The notes beneath the pieces are model-generated. The model saw only the letters and a list, made by a program, of their open reading frames with translations. It was not told the DNA's origin and did not search any database. A stretch of 64,000 nt of DNA from Phenylobacterium haematophilum (GTDB lineage Bacteria; Pseudomonadota; Alphaproteobacteria; Caulobacterales; Caulobacteraceae): NCBI RefSeq assembly GCF_014196295.1, contig NZ_JACIDK010000004.1, forward strand, positions 310,001 to 374,000. The letters run 5' to 3'. Made by a program: the position numbers and the translations under genes. Below, one piece after another: positions 8,211 to 16,479 of the stretch. Each line of letters begins with the position of its first letter. Within the stretch, counting starts at the first letter, position 1.

Positions 8211-9682
8211 GGGGCGTTCGCCGCCGCCGGCTGGTCGATCACCGGCATGCGGACCGAAACCGTCGTCCCCTCCCCAAGACGGCTCTCGATGATCATTTCG
8301 CCGCCGTGCAACTCAGCGAACGAGCGCACGAGCGACAGCCCGAGCCCCGTACCCGCCGCGCGCTGGGCGGCGCCGCCGGCCTGTTCGAACGGCCGTCCCA
8401 GGCGTTTAACGTCCTCCGGTCCGATCCCGACGCCCGTGTCCGCGACCAGCAGCTCCATCACCGAACCGTCGCAGTGCAGCGTCACCGTCACCGATCCGCC
8501 GCGCGGCGTGAACTTCAGGGCGTTGGAAATAAGGTTGAGCGCGATCTGCTTCAGGGCCCGCCGATCGGCGAACACATCCAGCGGCTCGCGCGGCAGCAGG
8601 CCGCGCAGCTGCACCCCGGCCCTATCAGCCTGACCGCGCATCAGCCGCAGAACGCTCGACACCGCCTCGCGGCCGTCGAAAGCCTCGCGCGCCAATTCAA
8701 ACCGCTCGGCCTCGATCTTCGACATGTCGAGCACGTCGTTGATCAGGTCGAGCAAGTGTCCCCCGGACTCGTGGACCAGCTCGGCGTATTCGGCGTAGCG
8801 GTCGGACAGCGGCCCGAACAGCCGCTGACGCATGATGTCCGAGAAGCCCATGATCGCGTTCAGCGGTGTGCGCAGTTCGTGGCTCATGTTCGCGAGGAAG
8901 CGCGATTTGCCGGCGTTCTGGGCCTCGGCGTCGCTGCGCGCCTGCTCAAGTTCCATCTCGCGGGCGTGGGCGGCGGCGGCGTCGCGCAGTACGCCGATCA
9001 GCCGCCCCGAGTTGGTTCGGCGCAGGCTGACCGCCAGCCAGGCTTGGGGCTCGGCCGCGGGCGCGAACGCGAATTCGGCCGCGCCGTCCGCCCGCGCCGT
9101 CGCCAGCGCCTGGCGCAGACGCGGCCGGTCGGCCTCGCTCGCCAGATCGACGATGGTCAGTCCGGTGCTTGAAACGCCGCGCGCGCCAGCCGGTTCTCGC
9201 CCCCAGGTCCGGCCGATCAGGCCGTTCTGATCGAGGGTCGCCAGCAGGAAGGGCTGCTCGTCCAGCACCTGGCGAAGTTGGGCGAGGGCCAGGCGCTGAC
9301 GCCGATCTTCGCGTCCCATGTTACGCTGCAGGACCACCAGCGCGGCGGCCAAGCCAAGGACGGTCGAGGTGAGCGCGAAAGCGCTGACCACGGCCGCAGC
9401 GGCCGGGATCAGCACGTATCCGGACAGCGTCAGTCCACCGATGGCCGCCACCCCGACCGCGGCCAGCGAAACCGCAGCGCCGAGCGCCAGCCGCTCGCCG
9501 CGACCGACGCCCACGGCCGCCACCAGCGGCGCAAGACACCAGACGGCCAGCGGGCTGCCGACGCCGCCCGTCAGCGCCGCCGCGCACGCGGCCGCCACGC
9601 CGAGACCGACGATCGCAGCGATCGACACCAGGCCTGCGGACCGGGTCGTCGATAGAGTCCTGGCGGGCGGACTTTCGATCAC
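8207..9682 (-). CDS. divJ: Membrane sensor histidine kinase, DivJ-like
   Basis: 491 residues. The N-terminal ~115 residues hold several membrane helices (about 18-38, 45-60, 65-90 and 92-118). A PAS-like linker follows, then the HisKA domain with FLANMSHELRTPLNAI (phospho-acceptor His at residue 268) and the HATPase domain with N box NLISNALKF (383-391), DTGVGIG (415-421) and GTGLGLSL (444-451). The segment after the His, with FGPLSDRYAEYAELVHESGGHLLDLINDVLDMSKIEAERFEL, closely resembles Caulobacter DivJ, the polar kinase that phosphorylates DivK and PleD, as I remember it. It is shorter than the ~600-residue C. crescentus protein, in the sensory region. PleC-like kinases share parts of this region, so the exact paralogue is not certain. 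Confidence 0.65.
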   Translation of the reverse strand: MIESPPARTLSTTRSAGLVSIAAIVGLGVAAACAAALTGGVGSPLAVWCLAPLVAAVGVGRGERLALGAAVSLAAVGVAAIGGLTLSGYVLIPAAAAVVSAFALTSTVLGLAAALVVLQRNMGREDRRQRLALAQLRQVLDEQPFLLATLDQNGLIGRTWGREPAGARGVSSTGLTIVDLASEADRPRLRQALATARADGAAEFAFAPAAEPQAWLAVSLRRTNSGRLIGVLRDAAAAHAREMELEQARSDAEAQNAGKSRFLANMSHELRTPLNAIMGFSDIMRQRLFGPLSDRYAEYAELVHESGGHLLDLINDVLDMSKIEAERFELAREAFDGREAVSSVLRLMRGQADRAGVQLRGLLPREPLDVFADRRALKQIALNLISNALKFTPRGGSVTVTLHCDGSVMELLVADTGVGIGPEDVKRLGRPFEQAGGAAQRAAGTGLGLSLVRSFAELHGGEMIIESRLGEGTTVSVRMPVIDQPAAANAP

Positions 9683-9897
9683 GGGCGGGCTCGCGGCTCC
9701 TTTGGCGGGCGACTCGACAGAGGATTCTTGTCCTTAACTCTAGCGGCGCGGGCGAGTCGCTGCGAGGCCGCTCGCGCCGTGGGCGACCCGACTTGGGTAC
9801 ATAGATCGAGCGCCGCGCCGCCGTTCGAAACGAAATCGTAAGCGCGGACTCGCTAGGCTTCCTCCTAGTACCGGACCGCGAGGCTCGTAGTTTGCAC

Positions 9898-10686
9898 ATG
9901 GCCCATGCGGCTTATCTTCCGCCCGACGCATCACCGGCGTCGGCGTCAGAACCGGACGCCCGCACGGCGGCCCGCCAACGCCGGGAAATCATCGCGGATG
10001 AGGCCAAGCGCTCCTTCTTGCGCATGGCCAGCCACGAACTGCGCACGCCGCTGAACTCGATCCTCGGATTTTCGGAGATCCTGCAATCGGAGCTCTACGG
10101 TCCGCTCGGGGCCCCACAATACAAAGAGTATGCAAGTATCATCCACACCAGCGGCGCGCGGTTGCTGCGGCTGGTGAACCAGGTCCTTGAGATCGCCCGG
10201 CTTGAAGGCGGGGCCATGGATTTCGACCTGCGCGCTGAGTCGCTCGACCACGCGCTCGACGACGTGCTCGACGGACTGCGCGAGGACACCACGCCGCGCG
10301 GCGTGGAGGTGATCGTCCTGCAGCGCGGGTCCCTCCCTTCGGTCACCGCCGACGCCCGCGGGCTGCGCAACCTGCTGAGCAACCTGATCCAGAACGCCGT
10401 GATCTTTTCGCCCGAGCGAGCCGTCGTACGAGTCTACGCCACCCGCGTCGGCGAACACGTGGAGATCGCGGTCGTCGACGACGGCCCCGGCGTCGACCCG
10501 CAGGATATCCCACGCCTGCTGCGTCCCTTCGAGCAGGGCGAAAATGCGCTGACCCGGCGAAGCGAGGGTGCGGGCCTGGGGCTGCCGATCGTCGAACTGC
10601 TGTGTACGGCCATGGGCGGCCGGCTGCAGCTCAGCTCAGCTCCGGACCAGGGGCTGACCGCCCGCGTCCGCCTGCCCGCGGGCTGA
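9898..10686 (+). CDS. Soluble sensor histidine kinase, DivJ/PleC-type core
   Basis: 262 residues from the ATG at 9898; a TTG two codons upstream is an alternative. After a short variable N-terminus it is only a kinase core: HisKA box FLRMASHELRTPLNSI with His at residue 46, a following segment FGPLGAPQYKEYASIIHTSGARLLRLVNQVLEIARLE that mirrors the adjacent DivJ-like kinase, N box NLLSNLIQNAVIFSP, then VDDGPGVDP and GAGLGLPIVELL. No membrane helix and no sensory domain, so it must act in the cytosol, possibly with a separate sensor or on the same regulator set (DivK-type). It is divergent from the DivJ-like gene across a 215-bp gap. Confidence 0.85.
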   Translation: MAHAAYLPPDASPASASEPDARTAARQRREIIADEAKRSFLRMASHELRTPLNSILGFSEILQSELYGPLGAPQYKEYASIIHTSGARLLRLVNQVLEIARLEGGAMDFDLRAESLDHALDDVLDGLREDTTPRGVEVIVLQRGSLPSVTADARGLRNLLSNLIQNAVIFSPERAVVRVYATRVGEHVEIAVVDDGPGVDPQDIPRLLRPFEQGENALTRRSEGAGLGLPIVELLCTAMGGRLQLSSAPDQGLTARVRLPAG

Positions 10687-10740
10687 GCCGCCGCGAAAGC
10701 CGTTGCGCTGGGCCCTCCCGGCGCCTAAGTCGCCATTGAT

Positions 10741-11166
10741 ATGAGCACGATCGACAACGCCCTGGCCGACCTGGTCGAAGAGTTCGACCTTCTCGGCGAC
10801 TGGGAGGAGCGCTACCGCTACGTCATCGAGCTGGGTCGCGACTTGGCGCCGCTCTCCGACGCCGAGCGCAGCGACGCCAACAAGGTGCGCGGCTGCGCAA
10901 GCCAGGTCTGGCTAGTCACCGAGCCCCAGGCTGACGGCGCCGTGACGTTCCGCGGCGATTCGGATGCCCACATCGTGCGCGGCCTGATCGCGGTGCTGCT
11001 TCGGCTGTTTTCCGGCCGCCGGCCCGACGAAATCGTCGCCTTTGATGTGAAGTCGGCCTTCGATCGCCTGGGTCTGGCCGGACACCTTTCGGCCCAGCGG
11101 TCCAACGGTCTGGCCTCGATGGCCGCACGCATCCACCGCGACGCCGAAGCGCTGGCCGCGGCCTGA
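10741..11166 (+). CDS. sufE: SufE family cysteine desulfurase sulfur acceptor
   Basis: 141 residues. SufE accepts persulfide sulfur from the desulfurase SufS and hands it to the SufBCD scaffold for Fe-S cluster assembly. The family is recognised from DLVEEFDLLGDWEERYRYVIELGR at the start, the active-site loop NKVRGCASQVWLV (acceptor Cys), the FRGDSDAHIVRGLIAVLLRLFSG helix and HLSAQRSNGLASMAARI near the end. No suf operon is nearby; it stands 54 bp after the soluble histidine kinase on the same strand. Confidence 0.93.
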   Translation: MSTIDNALADLVEEFDLLGDWEERYRYVIELGRDLAPLSDAERSDANKVRGCASQVWLVTEPQADGAVTFRGDSDAHIVRGLIAVLLRLFSGRRPDEIVAFDVKSAFDRLGLAGHLSAQRSNGLASMAARIHRDAEALAAA

Positions 11167-11170
11167 GGGC

Positions 11171-11662
11171 TCAGGCGGCGCGAATGCCGCTGGAAACCGT
11201 GCCGCCCTGGACGCCGACGATGGCGTCGTAGCCGAGGATCATGTCGACATCAGCCCCGTTCGAGGCCAGCGGCAAGCGCAGCCACAGGATCGAGATGTGC
11301 GCCGCCCCGCGCCAGGCCAGGCTGTGCACGCCCACCGACGGGCGGCGCTCCTCGACCACCTTGGTCAGTTCGCGGCGCCAGTAGTCGGCGGCGTTGGCGT
11401 TGTAAACCTCGGCCAGCGTACGTCCCGTGATTTCGCGGCCGTAGACGCCATAGAGCCCCGTGCCGGCGAGCCGCAGACGGAACTCGAGCGGGTCGCGTCG
11501 CACGTCGATCAGGCTGATCGTCGGCAGCAGGCGCTTGAAGTCGTCGGGGCGGATGTCGTCGCGTCCCGGCAGCCGCCCGCTGCGCCGCAATCCGGCCCAA
11601 TAGGCATACAGTTCCTCGTGTGCGCGCGCGGCCGCCGCTGAAGCCCCCATCTGTGCGGCCAT
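11171..11662 (-). CDS. PAS domain-containing protein (PAS_5 type)
   Basis: 163 residues from the ATG at 11662, which has an AAGGAA ribosome site 7 nt upstream; the longer open frame to 11704 lacks one. The sequence (ELYAYWAGLRRSGRLPGRDDIRPDDFKRLLPTISLIDVRRDPLEFRLRLAGTGLYGVYGREITGRTLAEVY) matches the small PAS_5 proteins common in alphaproteobacteria, which consist of a single PAS fold. Such proteins are thought to be stand-alone sensors, but their ligands and partners are unknown. It ends 4 bp after the sufE stop on the opposite strand. Confidence 0.8.
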   Translation of the reverse strand: MAAQMGASAAAARAHEELYAYWAGLRRSGRLPGRDDIRPDDFKRLLPTISLIDVRRDPLEFRLRLAGTGLYGVYGREITGRTLAEVYNANAADYWRRELTKVVEERRPSVGVHSLAWRGAAHISILWLRLPLASNGADVDMILGYDAIVGVQGGTVSSGIRAA

Positions 11663-11825
11663 ATTCAGATTCCTTAACAACCCCTTGGAATCACGACGAA
11701 TCACTTATCGCCCAGAGGGTGATTCTCGGGCAAGGGAAATCCTAATTGCGCGGAAAGAAATCGGGCCGAAAGGTGGCGCAGCTTGACCTTGAGGCATCGG
11801 CGCAGCGACGGCTCGCACCACGAAA

Positions 11826-11851
11826 AACGCCCGCCGTTAGGGGCGGGCGTT
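11826..11851 (-). terminator. Rho-independent terminator of mucR
   Basis: AACGCCCGCC, a 6-nt loop, then GGCGGGCGTT form a perfect 10-bp hairpin; read on the minus strand it is followed by TTT. It lies 25 bp beyond the mucR stop codon. Confidence 0.85.
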
Positions 11852-11875
11852 CGATAGTCCGTCTTGGCCAGACGC

Positions 11876-12298
11876 TTACTTGGAGCGCTTGCGCGGGGCC
11901 TGCCGGCCGCCCTGCCCCAAACCCATCTGCTTGGCCAGGTCCGAACGCGCCTTGGCGTAGTTCGGCGCGACCATCGGGTAATCCTTCGGAAGACCCCACT
12001 TCGCGCGATATTCTTCCGGGCTCATGTTGTACTTGGTACGCAGGTGACGCTTGAGCGACTTGAACTTGCGGCCATCTTCCAGGCAGACCAGATGATCCGG
12101 CGTGATCGACCGGCGCACGGGCACGGCCGGCTCCTTCGGCGCGACTTCCTGAACGTCGGAACCGGTGGAAATACCGGCCAGCGCCCTATGGACGCTCTGG
12201 ATAAGGTTCGGGAGGTCGGCGGCGGCGACCGAATTGTTCCCGACATAAGCGGAAACAATATCCGCCGTCATCTCAATGACTTCCGACTTCTCGTCCAT
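11876..12298 (-). CDS. mucR: MucR/Ros family transcriptional regulator
   Basis: 140 residues. MucR proteins bind AT-rich, poorly specific DNA and act with CtrA/GcrA cell-cycle control in Caulobacter and with virulence and exopolysaccharide genes elsewhere. The N-terminus (residues 1-50, with DIVSAYVGNNSVAAADLPNLIQSVHRAL) is the oligomerisation helix pair; the DNA-binding domain is VCLEDGRKFKSLKRHLRTKYNMSPEEYRAKWGLP, followed by a basic tail ending RKRSK. The zinc-site Cys and first His are present, but the second Cys position is Asp and the last His position is Lys. The upstream gap is AT-rich and MucR is often autoregulated, so its own promoter there is a likely target. Confidence 0.93.
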   Translation of the reverse strand: MDEKSEVIEMTADIVSAYVGNNSVAAADLPNLIQSVHRALAGISTGSDVQEVAPKEPAVPVRRSITPDHLVCLEDGRKFKSLKRHLRTKYNMSPEEYRAKWGLPKDYPMVAPNYAKARSDLAKQMGLGQGGRQAPRKRSK

Positions 12299-12519
12299 AT
12301 TTCTCGGTTCCGTGAGTGCGGGTGCACCAAGTTGGGGGATGACTGATTCACGACATCAGTGGAGGCGTTAATATCTGGAACCCAACTGAAGCACAAGCAT
12401 ACAATACGCTGCTGTTCTTCTACGAACACGATTATCGTTAAGTCTAGGCGTCGCGATGCACCGATCGGTTGTGCAACACCTACTATTGCGACGCGGCAAT
12501 GCGTCGCAACCTGTAGTGA

Positions 12520-13731
12520 TCAGCGGCCAAAGTCCTTGGAAAACGCCAGCATGGCGGCCTTCTGCGGGCCTGAGTATTCGTCAAAGCCGTCTTCGTCGCC
12601 GTCGCGTATGGCGCGTAGCAGAGCTGGCGTCAGCGCAGAAGTAAGAGACCAGTTCCAATACCTGAGCACGGTCTGCGCACGGTCGACCGCAATCATGTCG
12701 TAGACAAGCAACGCACGCTCCAGCGCACCCGAAGGTGCGCCGTCGGCTTCCGTCTCGTCACGTTTGAGGCCGCGCCATAGCGCCCTGATCGCCGACTTCG
12801 GTAGGCCGGTAGCCTTGCAGAGAATGGCCAGCGGTTCGCCGCCTGCATCGGTAAAGATCTTGGCGCCGGTCATTGGCTTGAGGCCGGCGAGGTAGGAAAT
12901 CTCCTCGGCGACCTCGCGGGTCACCCCGTCGGCCGCCGCCGCGACCGCGGACTCGAGGTTGTCATAGGGACTACGCTCGACGGCCGCGCGGTTGCGCTGG
13001 CGTCGCTCGATGAACTGCAGCGCCTTGCGCGACAACGGATCCTGCCAATGCTCCGCCGCAGCCATGGCGAAGATGTCGCTGGTCGCGTCCTGCAGCACCT
13101 CGCGGGACACGGCGAAGCGTTGAAGGATCACGCGGCGCGCCTCGGCGTCCGCCCACCAGAACAGCACATAGGCGTGCGCCGGGCGCAGTTCGGGCCGCCG
13201 CAGCAGGATGGTGGTCAGCCGCGGATCACCGCGCGTCAGAGCCACAACCGCCTCGATCCCGCCTGTCGAGAACTTCGCCTCGTCGTTCTTGAGGAGGCAT
13301 TCGAGCACCAGCACCTCGCCGAACTCGATCAGCACGTCGCAGACGACCTCGCTGACCCCGCGCCGCAGCGCGATCAGCCGCCGGTGCTCAAGGTTCATCA
13401 GCCGCGCGCAGTCGAGCAGGTCGGCATCCGACAGGGTCGCGGCGTTGAGCAGAAGCTCTTCGGCGATATCGACCTCGTCGCGCAGCAGCAGCCGCACCAG
13501 GCACGCAGGAATCTCGGCCAGGCCGCAGATTCGACGCGCAACCTTCTTGCGCTCTTCGGGCTCGGCCTCGCGCAGCATGTCGGCCAACAGGTCGGCGGTC
13601 ATCGCCCGCTCGAAGGCGTTGATCCGCGAGATCGGCAGGCAGACCACGTCCGCCAGCCGCTTGAGCAAGTTCGCCCGCGCCCGCGAGGCAGGCGGGGCGT
13701 CGAGCTCGGTCATCGGCGTCGGCAGGTTCAT
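12520..13731 (-). CDS. DUF2336 domain-containing protein
   Basis: 403 residues, soluble, helical, and similar in layout to the product of 984-2081. Recognised by the repeating helix pairs in the first half (AEELLLNAATLSDADLLDCARLMN, then IEFGEVLVLECLLKNDEAKF) and by the C-terminal segment AEEISYLAGLKPMTGAKIFTDAGGEPLAILCKATGLPKSAIRALWRGL, the counterpart of HTARRILERRELDALSIVCKAAGF in the first copy. No catalytic motif is visible. It lies between mucR and the crotonase on the same strand. Whether it shares function with the first copy cannot be told. Confidence 0.8.
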   Translation of the reverse strand: MNLPTPMTELDAPPASRARANLLKRLADVVCLPISRINAFERAMTADLLADMLREAEPEERKKVARRICGLAEIPACLVRLLLRDEVDIAEELLLNAATLSDADLLDCARLMNLEHRRLIALRRGVSEVVCDVLIEFGEVLVLECLLKNDEAKFSTGGIEAVVALTRGDPRLTTILLRRPELRPAHAYVLFWWADAEARRVILQRFAVSREVLQDATSDIFAMAAAEHWQDPLSRKALQFIERRQRNRAAVERSPYDNLESAVAAAADGVTREVAEEISYLAGLKPMTGAKIFTDAGGEPLAILCKATGLPKSAIRALWRGLKRDETEADGAPSGALERALLVYDMIAVDRAQTVLRYWNWSLTSALTPALLRAIRDGDEDGFDEYSGPQKAAMLAFSKDFGR

Positions 13732-13787
13732 GCAAGGTCCGAACGAATACCTGCCGCTATCGAATCACATGGCGCTTAACCGTGTGT

Positions 13788-14672
13788 TCACTTGAAGGTC
13801 GGCGCCGACCAATGCTCCCAGATGTCGGGCAGATCGCTGGAGACCTTGTTGGGGAACGACGGCGGCCGCTTTTCGAGGAACGACATCACGCCCTCACGCG
13901 CGTCGGCCATCGCCCCGCGGGCCTGGATGCCGCGGCTGTCGGCGCGGTGCGCCTCCATCGGATGGGCCGCTCCGGCCATCCGCCAGAGCAACTGGCGGGT
14001 CAGGGCGATCGAGACCGGTGCGGTGTTTTCGACGATCTCCCTGGCCAGGGCCCTGGCCGCGGGCAGCAGTTCGTCCGGCGCATGCAGCGAGCGCACGAGG
14101 CCGCGGTCGAAGGCTTCCTGCGCCGGGAACACCCGGCCGGTGTAGCACCACTCCAACGCCGTCTGGACGCCGACCAGCCGCGGAAGGAACCAAGAGGAGG
14201 CCGCTTCCGGATTTAGCCCTCGGCGCGCGAAAACCAGGCCGAACCGGGCGTCGGTCGCGGCCATGCGGATATCCATCGGCAGCTGCATTGTGACGCCCAC
14301 GCCCACCGCCGGGCCGTTGATCGCGCCGATCACCGGCTTGAGGCTGTCAAAGATGCGCAGCGAGACCAGACCGCCGCCGTCGCGCTGGACGCCCTCGCGG
14401 GTGCGCGCGGCCCGATCCTCGCCGCCGCGCTTGTCGTAGTCGAACGTCTCGCCGCCGGCCGACAGGTCAGCGCCGGCGCAGAAGGCGCGCCCTGCTCCGG
14501 TGACGATGACCGCCTTCACCGCATCGTCGCCGTCGGTCACGTCGAACGCGGCGATCAGGTCCCTCATCATCTGGGTGTTGAAGGCGTTGAGCTTGTCCGG
14601 ACGGTTCAGGGTGATCGTCGCCACCCCATCCTCGACGCCGTAGCCGAGGGTCTCGAAACTGTGCGCGGCCAT
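13788..14672 (-). CDS. Enoyl-CoA hydratase/isomerase (crotonase) family protein
   Basis: 294 residues with the crotonase fold: VATITLNRPDKLNAFN at the N-terminus, the oxyanion-hole segments GRAFCAGADLS and INGPAVGVGVTMQLPMDIRMA, and FARRGLNPEAASSWFLPRLVG, which carries the catalytic Glu position. It should act on acyl-CoA esters in fatty-acid or related degradation; the substrate is not clear. It is divergent from an acyl-CoA synthetase, with a 21-bp palindrome between them, which suggests common control and a shared pathway in which the synthetase makes the CoA thioester. Confidence 0.9.
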   Translation of the reverse strand: MAAHSFETLGYGVEDGVATITLNRPDKLNAFNTQMMRDLIAAFDVTDGDDAVKAVIVTGAGRAFCAGADLSAGGETFDYDKRGGEDRAARTREGVQRDGGGLVSLRIFDSLKPVIGAINGPAVGVGVTMQLPMDIRMAATDARFGLVFARRGLNPEAASSWFLPRLVGVQTALEWCYTGRVFPAQEAFDRGLVRSLHAPDELLPAARALAREIVENTAPVSIALTRQLLWRMAGAAHPMEAHRADSRGIQARGAMADAREGVMSFLEKRPPSFPNKVSSDLPDIWEHWSAPTFK

Positions 14673-14707
14673 CTGATCCTCCCTGAAATTTCGTCTAGTC
14701 CGCCCCG

Positions 14708-14728
14708 CTTGACGGACGGTCCGTCAAG
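14708..14728. promoter_or_regulatory. Perfect 21-bp palindrome, likely TetR-type operator
   Basis: CTTGACGGAC-G-GTCCGTCAAG: two perfect 10-bp arms around one central base. It lies 36 bp before the crotonase start and 84 bp before the acyl-CoA synthetase start, in the divergent promoter region. The length and symmetry fit a TetR-family acyl-CoA-responsive repressor, but no such gene is adjacent. Confidence 0.65.
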
Positions 14729-14812
14729 GCCCGCATACTCGCCTTAACAACGATAACTTTGGGAGGTCGGTCGAGACGCCAGAGAGCGTCCGGCCGCCGT
14801 AAGGAAGAGTTC

Positions 14813-16351
14813 ATGCATCCGGCCAGCCACGCCCAGACCCACCCCGACCGCGCCGCCTACGTCATGGCCGGATCAGGCGAGACCGTGACCTACAAGCAGC
14901 TGGACGAGCGGTCGAACCAGGGCGCGCAGCTGTTTCGTTCCCTGGGCCTGAAGACCGGTGACGTGATCGCCATCCTCATGGAGAACCATCCGCGGTTCTT
15001 CGAGATCGCCTGGGCGGCCCAGCGCGCGGGCCTCTACTACGCTTGCATCTCATCCAAGCTGACCGCCGGCGAGATCGAATACATCATGAAGGACTGCGAG
15101 GCGAAGGTCCTGGTCACCTCGGCCGCTGTTGGCGGGGTGGTGGACGAACTTCCAGCGCTGCTTCCCGGCGTGAAGCTGTTCATGGTCGGCCAGCCGCGCG
15201 CCCCCTACGAGAGCTTCGAAGCCGCGCGTGACAAACAGCCGGCTTCGCCGATCGCCGACGAGAGCAGCGGGGCGGACATGCTCTACTCCTCGGGCACAAC
15301 CGGCCGCCCCAAGGGCATCAAGCCGCCGCTGACCGGCGCGCCGATCGACGCGCCCTACCCGCTGGCGATGATGGCCCAGATGCTGTTCGGCTTTCAGCCC
15401 GACAGCGTCTATCTCTCGCCCGCCCCACTCTATCACGCCGCGCCGTTGCGCTGGTGCATGAGCGTCCAGCGTCTGGGCGGCACCGTCGTGGTGATGGAGA
15501 AGTTCGATCCGGAAGACGCCCTGGCGCTGATCGAGAAGCACAAGATCGACGTCGGCCAGTTCGTGCCCACCCACTTCGTTCGGATGCTGAAACTGCCGCC
15601 GGAAGTGCGCGCCAAGTACGACGTCTCGTCGATGCGGTCCGCCGTCCACGCCGCGGCCCCCTGCCCGATCCCGGTGAAGGAGCAGATGATGGCGTGGTGG
15701 GGCCCGGTGATCCACGAGTACTACGCCGGCAGCGAGGGTAACGGCTTCTGCTACATCGGCCCGCAGGACTGGCTGACCCACAAGGGCTCGGTCGGCAAGG
15801 CCACCACCGCCGAACTGCACATCGTAGGCGAGGATGGCGAAGAGGTGCCGCCGCGCACCGAGGGCGTGGTCTATTTCGGCGGCGGCGCGCCGCTGACCTA
15901 TCACAACGCGCCCGACAAGATCGCCGAGAACACCAACAAGCATGGCTGGACGACGCTCGGCGATGTCGGCTGGGTCGACGAGGAAGGCTTCCTCTACCTG
16001 ACCGACCGCAAGAGCTTCATGATCATCTCAGGCGGCGTGAACATCTATCCGCAGGAACTCGAGAACCTGCTGATCACCCACCCGAAGGTGGCCGACGCCG
16101 CAGTCGTCGGGGCGCCGGACGAGGAGATGGGTGAAAAGGTCGTGGCGGTCATCCAGCCGATGGACTGGAGCGCTGCCGGCGAAGACCTGAAGGCCGAGCT
16201 CGCCGCCTTCTGCCGCGCCAACCTCAGCCACGTGAAGTCGCCGCGCCTCATCGAGTTCATGCAGGAGCTGCCGCGCCACCCGACCGGCAAGCTCTACAAG
16301 CGCCTGATCCGCGACGCCTACTGGGGCAAGGAAGGCTCGCGCATCGTCTAA
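14813..16351 (+). CDS. Acyl-CoA synthetase (AMP-forming)
   Basis: 512 residues from the ATG at 14813, which has AAGGAAG 5 nt upstream. It activates a carboxylic acid to an acyl-adenylate and then the CoA thioester. Motifs: YSSGTTGRPKGI (ATP P-loop, about residues 158-169), YYAGSEG, the hinge LTDRKSFMIISGGVNIYPQEL and the catalytic-lysine segment HPTGKLYKRL near the C-terminus. Chain-length specificity cannot be read. The divergent crotonase and the shared palindrome place it in the same catabolic unit. Confidence 0.92.
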   Translation: MHPASHAQTHPDRAAYVMAGSGETVTYKQLDERSNQGAQLFRSLGLKTGDVIAILMENHPRFFEIAWAAQRAGLYYACISSKLTAGEIEYIMKDCEAKVLVTSAAVGGVVDELPALLPGVKLFMVGQPRAPYESFEAARDKQPASPIADESSGADMLYSSGTTGRPKGIKPPLTGAPIDAPYPLAMMAQMLFGFQPDSVYLSPAPLYHAAPLRWCMSVQRLGGTVVVMEKFDPEDALALIEKHKIDVGQFVPTHFVRMLKLPPEVRAKYDVSSMRSAVHAAAPCPIPVKEQMMAWWGPVIHEYYAGSEGNGFCYIGPQDWLTHKGSVGKATTAELHIVGEDGEEVPPRTEGVVYFGGGAPLTYHNAPDKIAENTNKHGWTTLGDVGWVDEEGFLYLTDRKSFMIISGGVNIYPQELENLLITHPKVADAAVVGAPDEEMGEKVVAVIQPMDWSAAGEDLKAELAAFCRANLSHVKSPRLIEFMQELPRHPTGKLYKRLIRDAYWGKEGSRIV

Positions 16352-16372
16352 GGGGTGAGCGCCCGCCGCAAA

Positions 16373-16387
16373 GTTCTTATTTTGTTC
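16373..16387 (+). promoter_or_regulatory. Putative LexA (SOS) box GTTC-N7-GTTC
   Basis: GTTC at 16373-16376 and GTTC at 16384-16387 are separated by exactly seven bases (TTATTTT), the direct-repeat form of the LexA site known in Caulobacter and other alphaproteobacteria. It lies 92 bp upstream of the toxin-like gene. By base composition roughly one such match is expected in a window this size, so its intergenic position just before a toxin gene is the main argument. Confidence 0.5.
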
Positions 16388-16479
16388 TTGTCACGCCTGC
16401 AATCTATGCGACAGTGAAATCGGCGTCCCACATAGTGACGGGGGACGCATCTCCGTTGTTGAAATCGACAGGAACCTGA

